A DNA stretch of 64,000 nucleotides from Diploptera punctata (lineage: Eukaryota; Arthropoda; Insecta; Blattodea; Blaberidae). This document shows positions 55,578-64,000 of the stretch, one piece after another. The position numbers were made by a program, and so were the translations under genes. The DNA is taken from contig JASPKZ010009921.1 in assembly GCA_030220185.1 (NCBI GenBank), positions 21,933-85,932 of the forward strand, written 5' to 3'. Below the pieces are notes generated by a model. That model did no database searches. It was given only the letters and a program-made list of their open reading frames with translations, and had not been told where the DNA came from. The stretch's first letter is position 1; each line of letters begins with the position of its first letter.

Positions 55578-55785
55578 GTATTTTCATCATCATCATCAAC
55601 TTCACGGATTAAGTCTGTGCCTGTCCCGATCTCACATATGTTCAGCTCAGCGCTTTCTTGCTCTTCCTACCGATCTTCGTTCTCCAGGATTATACATCAG
55701 TGCCATCTTTGGTATTCTATCCTCTACCATTCTTTGCAGATGTTCTATTCAATTGTCCCTGTGTTCTTCTATTGTTGAAGAAGTG
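55578..55785 (-). pseudogene. RTE-like 3' coding end (RTE-F)
   Basis: The leftward reading gives RMVEDRIPKMALMYNPGERR and SVGRARKR, then AEHM after a stop in place of Trp. The tail is an ATG repeat (55585-55600 on the plus strand as CATCATCAT). The pattern 'RMxxxRIPK ... PGxRRxGRxxxRW' is the RTE C-terminus. Only about 65 codons remain. Confidence 0.7.
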
Positions 55786-55789
55786 GTTG

Positions 55790-56625
55790 TATATTTAGTT
55801 CCTTTAGCACTAGTATTTTTATGAATTTATTTTAAATCCTATTCATATTGTACATATTAAATTAGGCGGTTAGAAATAAAGGGGCGCAAGTGGAAGTTTA
55901 TAGTATTCAGAAAACATATGTTTGAAGTTGAAGTTATATGAGTATAACTAAGTGAACATGATAAAATCATACTTTATCCACTCGTAACGCATACACTTAT
56001 ATCCCTTTGCAAACTAAATAAAATTATGCTCTAAGAATGTAAGTTAGAACAAAACTCGTTTTTTTTGGAGAAAAAATAATTTACATCCGTTTGCTTCTAA
56101 CCGTCTCAGACAAGAATATGGAAGGCTACCTACAATAATATTGTGGTCGAGGCACAAATTGTATATCACCATGAAATATATTACTGTTCGTATCCCTATC
56201 TGTCATTGTACAAAAATAAAAGTAATGAAAAAATTATCGTTTCTTCAATACCAGTGGTTTAAGGTTAGAAAAAATATATAATCTTCATAACAATTTATAA
56301 CATTAAAATTTTATTTAATCTGAATTCAAACAAAATTTCTGTATATTTCACTTCACAATCTACACACTTCTGACATAGTATGTTAAGGAGTAATATTAGA
56401 AGGGAAAACAATGTTTAATGGCGTCTAGTGATTTATTCCTGAACAAGTTAGCGGATTTGTGACAATAAAGAATAAAAATATCGAATAAGGCGAACATTTT
56501 ATTTAGTATAGAAATGAAATCAATGTATTGAGATATTGCAATATTATTTTTGGTGAAAAGAGAACCAAGACCATCAATATCTAAAAATATGTAAATATTT
56601 AGGCTGTTAGTTATTGTATTTATAT
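55790..56625. other. No recognised gene
   Basis: Unassigned AT-rich sequence. Confidence 0.45.
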
Positions 56626-56629
56626 TTCC

Positions 56630-57240
56630 GTCCCGTGTGGATTTGCCAGTCTCCCATCGGGTACCTCCTCAGGTGGCGGATAGGGAATGCTCACCAGATA
56701 TGGCGGATGCTGAGGAAATAAAATACCCAGGACGGACCAAAACTAGTGCAGCTGCCTTGCAGTAAGATACTGGATTATCAAAGGCTAAAGGAAGCAAACC
56801 TTTAACAAAAAGTACCCGTCCCCCAGGTTGGACGTTGATGCAACGGGCCAGTTCCTCGTTCATCATAAAAAAATGCTAAAAAACCAAACATCATACCTCG
56901 GCAGCTGGAAAATCTAGAATGTATAGAAAACGAAATAAAGTAATAAGGGAAATTATGGGTGTGCAAGAGGAGCGGGACATCATTGACATCATAGAAAATA
57001 AAAGATTACAGAGGTATGTCAAAAATTCCAGAGCAAAGAATACCTAACCTTATTATGGGATGGATCCCAATGGAAAGGAGGAAGAAAAGAATACCGAAGA
57101 AAACCTGGATAGATGGTGTGCAAGCAGTTATGATTAAAAAAGGATATGGACTAAAAGGAATGGCGTTTGGTTACCTGAAGACGGCGGCAGCCGTCATGAT
57201 ACCGGATGTTGATGTTGATAATATATTTCCTTGATACCAC
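56630..57240 (+). mobile_element. Internally deleted RTE-C derivative
   Basis: The left part (56630-56920) looks like an RTE 5' region: PPQVADRECSPDMADAEEIK codons, then a TACCTCGGCAGCTGG resembling the GTWN start of the endonuclease. At about 56920 it joins the RT C-terminus of RTE-C: NKVIREIMGVQEERDIIDII, MGWIPMERRKKRIPKKTW, and an end like that of 24080-24850 (GAAGACGGCGGCAGC, TGATACCGGATG). Endonuclease and RT cores are missing. The 5' identification is by resemblance only; a tree or alignment is needed. Confidence 0.6.
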
Positions 57241-57434
57241 GGCAATTACAGTGTTCCAAACGTTGCATATAACCTACTGTCTCTTATTGTTGTTTTTGTC
57301 ACTATGACTAATGATAATGGATTAAAATTCTATTGAACGTTTTTTGTAAGATTTTTTTTTGGTTAATTATTGACACAGAAATATAAGTATTTTATGACAG
57401 CATATGAAATATAGAAGTATAAAATAAATTAAGT

Positions 57435-57716
57435 AAAGTAAAGCAATCTCATTACAGGCCTCGGGAGGCCCTTGGGGTAGTAGGAGGTTAAGGCTCCCAC
57501 TTAACTGGACAATCGGCACTTGATGTCAGCCGGGTTGTCAGCCCTGCGTGACGGCCGCCTTTACCCCCAGAACAAACATCTGGTACTCATTTCCGTTAGT
57601 GGCTGAGTCGACCCCAGGGTCATAGTGTCGCCAGAAGGTTTGGGTCAGTTTAAAAATCCCGACCTCACCGGAACTTGAACCCTCGACCTTCCGGCTTGTA
57701 GCGCAGTGCCTTAAAC
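57435..57716 (-). repeat. tRNA-derived SINE2
   Basis: The reverse complement of 24990-25270 with few differences: GGTTCAAGTTCCGG B-box region near 57675, GACATCAAGTGCCGATTGTCC, and CTACCCCAAGGGCCTCCCGA at the end. Confidence 0.88.
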
Positions 57717-57719
57717 AAA

Positions 57720-58055
57720 ATAATTTTCATTGAACTCTTTTCTGATAAAACCCATCCTTATCTACTACTTTTCTCTGCTAATGGGAGTATTCTGCTTGAA
57801 TCGATTCAAGCATGTTGAATATGGAAAATTAAAACATATTGCTATTGAATTACATTGCCATTAATTACAAGCAAATAGGCTTGATACACAGAATTACATT
57901 ATTTCCCAGCAGATGGCGTTGATTTCTGAATATTTACAGCGCCATGGTTATAGATGTCAGCACAATCTACTTCCATAATTAGAGTCTATTGTGTGTGATA
58001 AGAGAAGTTCCTTTTATTTCCATCTTGATATTCCTCCATGATCGTACACCGTTAT
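57720..58055. other. No recognised gene
   Basis: Unassigned sequence between two SINEs. Confidence 0.45.
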
Positions 58056-58059
58056 TTAG

Positions 58060-58380
58060 TCTCATGGGCTTGTGGTCAGCGTTACTGACTACTGTTCACG
58101 AGGTCGCGTGTTCGATTCCCGGTCAGACCACAATATTTTTTTCTTGAAAGTAATTATTTCTGTGGTTGCCCAGGCTCTGGCATTTAGTTTAAGTTTAGGT
58201 TAAGAAATCTCCTGGCGCCTCATCATCATTTATCACCCATCATATCAACGGGATAACGTAACTCCGCCTTCCAGATATTCCAATGTAAGAAATGGATTGC
58301 AATTTCACAGATTCCAGGGGAGAAATCAGAAATGTCATATAATACAACCGGGTGGCATTAGACAAAAAAGAAAAAAATTG
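58060..58380 (+). repeat. tRNA-derived SINE, different head with tail type alpha
   Basis: The head has TGGTCAGCGTTACTGACTAC and a B-box-like TGTTCGATTCC (about 58110), and is not the head of the 1336 family. The 3' part is alpha (TAAGAAATCTCCTGGCGCC, 58201; GTAACTCCGCCTTCCAG; AGAAATCAGAAATGTC), ending in an A-rich tail (58362-58377). Confidence 0.75.
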
Positions 58381-58384
58381 GACC

Positions 58385-59695
58385 CGCTCGATACAAATCA
58401 TTGCTTCTTTGTTATAGAGTTGGTTGTGTAATTATGTATATAAAAATAAAAACGGAAAAGGAATTACAAAACCAGTGTAACAATTGTTAATTGCCTACTT
58501 CGTACACTGGTTGTTATGATCATATTGGTATCAAATATGTTCAGATTTTCCTTAGACATAATGAAAATTGTTACAATGACTTATGTCATTTTTATCTTTG
58601 TTTAAGCAAACTGCAAAATATTATTACGCAGTAATGCGGACATACGGAGGATTTCTGCGGTGTATGATAATGGTTTTTATTGTTTACAATGTTGCTACAT
58701 TCGAAGTAACAGATTTGAAGCCAATGTAGCTGTGAGAGTGTTTTTGTATGCTTTGTGATATTGTTAACTCGTGCTTGGTACTGAAAATACTACCAAAAGT
58801 AGTACCATTCTGCGAAGGCTATATTCCTCCTCTATTCGATGCAAAGTTATCGTATTCGGGCGACAGTGAACACTGCTGGAAACAAGGATTCATCATCGGT
58901 AAGGAGAAATGCACATTTTATATTCTTTATAAGAAGGTAAGACCAGGATGTGTTTAATTCCTAAGGGAAAAAAAACAAGCAAGTCAACGATCTGGAAGCA
59001 GTTGAACACCATACTTAATTAAAATTTAAACTTGAAAAAAAAGGGTAAGAAATTTGCGTTCGGAAGTTGATCCTCGCCACAATGCCGAATGTGCCAAAAT
59101 ATCAGAGAGCTGTAGAAATGCTATCAGGCCGTTGAAAAATGGAAATCCATTGGCTGCATGGACAGTATTCCACCGTTCAAATAATCAAAGAATTTTTATA
59201 AATTTCTACGAGCAAATACGCTAAATTCTAGGAAAGGATTATTTGTAATAACGGGATACACCTACAGTCGCAAGTTGAGTTGCCAAATATATTAAGGTCA
59301 ACTCGCAATATTACCTGATGTCCTGACCACAATTAAATCTTATAAACCCCAGGTCTCTATAGTTCAGATACTGGTAAAAAATGGAACCATCAAGATTAGT
59401 TTTCAAGTCATACGTGATTTTCAATACGCAAATTCCTTGAGGATGAGGTGAGAGAAATGGGAATAGGTGTTTTATCATATAGTGATATATTATTAACATC
59501 TAAAAAAAATGAATATAAATAGTGGCATGAAAGAAGAAGACAGCGATTTGTGTGTATACATGTAAAATAATTCATTGTTTGTTAATGTTGTTATTAACAA
59601 GTTGTACTACAGATATTGTACTTGAATATGGTTGAAATAATTGAGTTGTGAATAAATAAAATATACACATATGTTACATATATAGATATATACAC
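58385..59695. other. No recognised gene
   Basis: Unassigned AT-rich sequence. The open frame 58748-58957 has cysteines but no domain that I recognise. Confidence 0.4.
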
Positions 59696-60594
59696 AAACA
59701 TACATATATGCAAACATACAATCATACATAGATAGATCATCGGTTCATTAATGTCTTTGACATCGTCCGATTCCTAATATCCAGTTTCGTCGGTCCATCC
59801 AATCTCCTGGTTGTAGATGTTTCTCCTTCATATATAAACATATTCCTTACTCCAGGAGGTGTTAGGTCTTCCTCTGCTTCGTCTTCCCTCAGGATTCCAT
59901 TCCAAAACAGAGTTTGGTAGTCGATCCTATTCCATTCGCTAGACATGTCCGTACCATCTTAATTGCTGGGTTTTAATATAATCTAAAATAGAGTCTTCAA
60001 TCTTCATTTTCTCCCTTATAACTGAGTTCCTAATTTTTTCTCTTCTTGAAATTCTTGCGTCCTTCGTATAAAATTAATTTCCGTTGCCAAAAGGTAATTA
60101 TTTGTTTTTGTTGTTAATGACCAAAGTTCTGCTCCATAAGTAATGATGCTTTTAATAATTGTATGATATATATTCATTTTAGTTTTATCAGATATATTTT
60201 ATCCCACAATATTCCATTGAGGCAAGGAATTGCAAATTTTCCTTTATTATTTCTATTTCTTATTTCCTCTTCATAACTCCCATTTTTATATATTTTAATT
60301 CCTAAATATGTGATCTCACTACACGATTTATTAATTCTCCAGTCTCCAAAATTAAATTTTGTTCTGGTTCACCAATGATAAATATTTTGTTTTTTTTTCA
60401 TGTTCAAATATAATCCCCATTTTTCATATTCTTCTATTAATTTTCTAGTCATATATTCTAAATCTTCATAAACTTGTGCAATTAACAATTGATCATCTGC
60501 AAAATGTAGTTGTATACATTTTTGTTGTTTGAAATAGGAATTCCCATGCTTGAACATTTTCTCCTTCAATTCTTTAATATTTCATGTACATATA

Positions 60595-61921
60595 CAGGGT
60601 GGACCGCTCGAATGGACCTAATTTCAATTGCTTGTTACTGGCAAACGGTTGAAGATAGAAACTTAAAACAACGTTCATATTACAGAAAAACTCACGAAGT
60701 TTTGATATCCAGATCACCACATCTCTATATGAGCCCCAGCAGTCACTGTGACGATATCAAAGCGATGAACAATTTCTTGCCAAGTACGTTGGAGTATGTC
60801 TTCTGGAATGTTCTCAATAGCCTCTATGATGCGCTCACGAAGATCACGAAGGTCTTTGACTGGGGTGGTGTAAACTTTATCTTTGACATAGCCCCAGAGA
60901 AAGAAATCCAGTGGTGTTAAATCGGGAGATCTCGGGGGCCACGCGATTGGTCCTCCCCTACCAATCCAACGGCCAGGGAAAATGTTGTCCAAAGTCGTAC
61001 GAACTTCATTGGACCAGTGGGGAGGAGCACCATCTTGCTGGAAAACGATGTTAGGCTGCAGTTGTTCAATTTGTGGAAAGAAGAACTGCTCCAGCATGTC
61101 AAGATATGTGGTACCACGAACAGTTTTCTCGGCGAAGAAAAACGGTCCAATGACCTTATTATGTGACAAACTGCACCAAACATTCATCTTCGGACTATCA
61201 CGAACATGCTCTTGAATAGCGTGACGATTCTCCGATCCCCAGATCCGCACATTATGCCGGTTTACCTTGCCTGAAAAATGGAAAGTGGCTTCGTCCGAGA
61301 AGAAAATCTTGGTCATGAAGTCAGGATCAGCGCCGAGACGGTCCAGCATCGTATTGGCGAATTCCACTCGTTTCGGCATGTCATTCGGCTCCAGACGTTG
61401 CACTAACTGCACTTTATATGCGTGCAGTTTGAGGCGTTTGTGGACAATCCGTTGTAATGTCGATTTTGGTATTTGAAGTTCCCGCGAAGCTCTTCTTAAT
61501 GACTTCCGGGGGCTTCGCTCAAATGCGGCTTGAACATTTGCTACCATTTCATCGGATGCTCTGCGACCACCACCATGCTTCTTCAACACAGATCCTGTAG
61601 CTAATAATGTATCACGCCACTTCTTTATGCTTCTAGCAGTTGGAGCATCACGGTTTAAACACACGCCGGAACTCCCTTTGAACTCTAATGATTGATTTAA
61701 ACTCCGCATACCACAAAACAGCTTGCGCTTTCATCTGCGGAGTCGCCATTTTCACAAACAATTAAATCTAAGAACGAGAAACGTATCTTTGTGCCATCTA
61801 CCGACAGGATTCGAAACTTGGTGAGTTTTTCTGTACTATGAACGTTGTTTTAAGTTTCTATCTTCAACCGTTTGCCAGTAACAAGCAATTGAAATTAGGT
61901 CCATTCGAGCGGTCCACCCTG
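60595..61921 (-). mobile_element. Near-intact mariner-family transposon, 108-bp terminal inverted repeats
   Basis: The left (60595-60702) and right (61814-61921) ends are inverse copies differing at about two positions over 108 bases and start CAGGGTGGACCGCTCG. The TA target is duplicated (60593-60594, 61922-61923). The element sits in the RT gene of RTE-C between the QGCCLSP-like and FADD regions. Terminal repeats this similar imply recent insertion or recent gene conversion. Confidence 0.95.
60714..61749 (-). CDS. IS630-Tc1-mariner transposase with one frameshift
   Basis: The protein cuts and rejoins element ends. The natural start is probably ATG 61749 (MATPQMKAQAVLWYAEF), because that N-terminus matches the family's helix-turn-helix. 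A single extra A in an AAA run at about 61656-61659 shifts the frame, and the remaining frame is open for 331 codons from an internal ATG at 61709. The second DNA-binding region holds RRASRELQIPKSTLQRIVHK. Catalytic residues: FFSDEATFHFSG, VFQQDGAPPH and SPDLTPLDFFLW. I count 36 residues between the second and third aspartates, unlike the 34 of classical mariner. It ends TAGAHIEMW. It is inactive only through that one frameshift, as far as the sequence shows. Confidence 0.92.
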
Positions 61922-63059
61922 TATTTTAAACAGAATCGGTGATAGACAACAACCTTGACGAAACCTTTATTTATCGAAAAACCATGAGACTATATATTGC
62001 CAATTTTAATTTTAGATATGCAATTGTCGTATAAATTTTGTATAGCTTCAATTATTGTAGTCTTAATTCCCATACGTCTTAAAGCAATCCATAGTTTCTC
62101 TATAGGGACATTGCCATATGTTATCTCTAAATCTACAAATACTAGGTGCTAAGGTTGTTCATATTATATTTTCTTTTCTAGTACCTGAGTAATGCAAAAT
62201 AAATTGTCGGTTGTGGAACGACCTGCTCTAAATCCTGACTATTCTTCTAATTCCATATCACTAAAGTTTTTTTCCAAATAATATTTTAGTATTCGTCCAT
62301 AGAGTCTACTCATAGTACTTGTCACTGTTATACCTCTATAATTTTCACATTGATCTTTTTTCCTTTTTTATGGATTGTCGAAATGTATCCTAGTTTCCAT
62401 TCTTCAGGAACTTTTTCACCATTCATAAATTTTATAAATAATTTTCTCAGTCGTTCAAAAAATTGTCGGATCTATGTTTTAATAGTTCCGCTGGTATTCC
62501 TCCTGACCACAAGCTCTTCTATATTTTAATGATTGAATATTCATTTTAATATCCTCTAGAAAGGGGGGTAAACCCCCTAAAGATAGAAGGGATAGAAATA
62601 ATAAAATTTTTACTATTTTTTCATTATAATTAAAAAGGTTTGGTTAATAAAAGAAATCTGTAGAGAGTTATAATTAGAATAATTGCATCCAATTGTATAT
62701 GTTCATCTTCATTTATTTCTGGAATATTTTGAACGTTTCCTAAATTAAATACCCTGGTTTCTGATAGTAACGTTTCAAAATTATTTTTCCATTCAGTCAT
62801 ATATATTGATTGTACATTTGTTTATCCACTTCTTTTATTTCTCAATTTTTTTTTAATTCTTCAAGATTCAGAACTTCGTTTACCTCCAATACATGTTTGA
62901 ATTTATAAACAATTTTGTTCCCTGCTCTGATATTGCTAAATTTTAAACCCATGTTCAACTTTTATAAGATTCATGATGTGTTCCGTTGAGGTATTATTGA
63001 AAATTAATATAAAATTATGGAGTATTCACCTGAAAGGTCCGTCTCCTCAACTTAATTAG

Positions 63060-64000
63060 TCATTTAACTATAGCGCTTTCGGGACTTGTCCCATCATCGG
63101 CAGGATTCAAAACTGGTGTTTCACTGAAGATCTGTAGAGGGGGTTGCATGTATTGGGTTCGTTTTCGTTTATCAGGCTGTCGTTGTGAGCTGCTTTCATG
63201 ATTTCCATCTCTTCGAGTACGTTTATCTTCGCTGGATTGTTTTCTCTGTGGCATTACTGTTAGGGTGTTTTCAATATTTAACATGCGATGTCCTTCATGG
63301 ATAACGTGTTTTGCATAGCTTGATTTCCCTTCTGCGTGAATGAAGTCTCGAAAAATGTTCTTTGAATCTGATGTTAAAACTCCTGTTTGTCCTTCCTATA
63401 TAAAATTTGTTGCAGTCCTTATATGTCAGTTTATAAACACCTTTGCTGTTGAAAATGTTATTTTCTTCAATGTTATTGTTTATTATGTTTTTTAATTTGT
63501 TATTGGTTTCTGTATGCTATTTTTAGGTTTTTATCGGCTTTCTTTAGTGCATTGGCTAATTTTGTCGTTTCTTTTCCTGTGTATGTAAGTGTTATCCATG
63601 TTTTCTTGTTGTTGTCAGATTCTTTTTCTAGTTTAGTTATGTTGGTTATGTTGTTCTTCCTTTTTTGTTTTTTTACGAGCTTATCTATGAATTCTTCATT
63701 ATAGCCATTGGTTTTTGCCATATACTTAATGTAGTTGAGTTCTTGGATATAATTGTCTTTGCTTAATGGGAGTTTCAACATTCTACTGACTAAGCTATTA
63801 AATGTGCTAATTTTCTGTTGAAAAGGGTGTGTAGAATTTTTGTTTATGGCCAGCGCATTGTTTGTGGGTTTCCGGTAGATACCGATTTCTAGTTTATTGT
63901 TGTGTAGATTTTTGGTTATAGACAAATCTAAGTAGTTTATGCTGTTGTGAACTTCTATTTCTTCGGTGAAAGTGATTTTTTATGCATGTTGTTTAAGTCT
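63060..64000 (-). pseudogene. Penelope-like element: RT C-terminus and GIY-YIG endonuclease, partial
   Basis: Penelope-like elements couple an RT to a GIY-YIG nuclease. Leftward from the window edge: LEIGIYRKPTNNALAIN (about 63890), HPFQQKISTFNSLVSRML, ELNYIKYMAKTNGYNEEFID and a basic linker to 63500. After a frameshift NNKLKNIINNNIEENN leads into the GIY-YIG core: SKGVYKLTYKDCNKFYIGRT (about 63450-63395), RSFNIRFKEHF, then after a second frameshift IHAEGKSSYAKHVIHEGHRM (about 63340-63285). It ends SPESAIVK at 63060. The RT palm lies outside the window. Two frameshifts make this copy inactive. Confidence 0.88.

Larger units (their letters stand above)
59700..62960 (-). pseudogene. RTE-C LINE RT, split by a mariner element
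   Basis: Leftward reading from about 62450: NGEKVPEEWKLGYISTIHKK (about 62420), NYRGITVTS, SGFRAGRSTTDNLF (about 62240), LVFVDLEITYGNVP (about 62140) in place of the usual FxDxxKAYD. Then a mariner insertion (60595-61921). The RT resumes with LHFADDQLLIAQVYEDLEYM (catalytic ADD at about 60491) and IEEYEKWGLYLN, then a decayed thumb. The last readable piece is MSSEWNRIDYQTL ... TMSKTLMNR near 59737. No endonuclease is recognised right of 62500, so it is probably 5'-truncated near 62960. Confidence 0.8.

Noticed and set aside
1336..58380. tRNA-like heads as functional tRNA genes
   Set aside because: They have B-box-like strings but no complete cloverleaf that I can fold by eye, and each is followed by a SINE body or a LINE, so they are SINE promoters.
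58748..58957. Small cysteine-containing open frame as a secreted peptide
   Set aside because: No signal peptide, no regular cysteine spacing and no homologous pattern that I recognise.
1..64000. CRISPR-like or phage-defence arrays
   Set aside because: All short repeats are microsatellites or dispersed transposon pieces. There are no evenly spaced repeats with unique spacers, and the genome is eukaryotic.

Overview
This is an AT-rich stretch of a large animal genome, most probably an insect. The evidence is animal-type retroelements (RTE-like, CR1/L2/jockey-like and Penelope-like), IS630-Tc1-mariner, pogo-like, hAT-like and PIF/Harbinger-like DNA transposons, several tRNA-derived SINE families, and very many (AAT)n microsatellites. 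A cockroach or other polyneopteran insect would fit, but that is an inference from repeat style only. No bacterial gene organisation, rRNA, functional tRNA or CRISPR is visible, and I found no convincing host gene.

Layout. 1-1.3 kb: nothing recognised. 1.3-6 kb: a SINE and a decayed two-ORF LINE (+) with a 3' hairpin and short-repeat tail. 7.2-9.2 kb: an RTE-like fragment (+), then a CR1/L2-like LINE 3' half (-) abutting a tRNA-like head. 9.2-15.9 kb: SINEs and small remnants. 15.9-18.4 kb: degraded RTE-A (+), followed by a mariner remnant with a 166-bp insert. 19.7-22.7 kb: hAT-like transposase (-) split by a mariner-like element with about 145-bp inverted repeats. 24-26.6 kb: RTE-C 3' end, SINEs and (AAT)n. 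27-29.5 kb: pogo-like DDE transposase split by LINE X. 29.5-33.3 kb: a full-length RTE-A (-) inside another LINE X copy, with a 13-bp target-site duplication. 33.5-37.6 kb: RTE-B (-) split by a CR1/L2-like LINE (+) and by a 59-bp LINE stub. 37.7-45.4 kb: RTE fragments, SINEs, an internally deleted RTE derivative and a third LINE X copy. 45.4-54.6 kb: a LINE (+) whose ORF1 is split by a 7.7-kb PIF/Harbinger-like element carrying its own nested repeats. 54.7-59.7 kb: RTE pieces and SINEs. 59.7-63 kb: RTE-C (-) split by a nearly intact mariner-family element. 63-64 kb: C-terminal part of a Penelope-like element with a GIY-YIG domain, running off the window.

The elements do not form a pathway. 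Their relation is nesting, and the order of insertion can often be read because removing the younger element restores the reading frame of the older one. The most useful leads are the 51-bp flanking duplication around the Harbinger-like element, SINEs that share a head and body but differ in their 3' modules, two internally deleted RTE derivatives, a 166-bp orphan insert with an 11-bp duplication, and a 660-bp foldback. The LINE, SINE and transposon names I give (RTE-A to F, LINE X, tails alpha, beta and gamma) are local labels, not database names.
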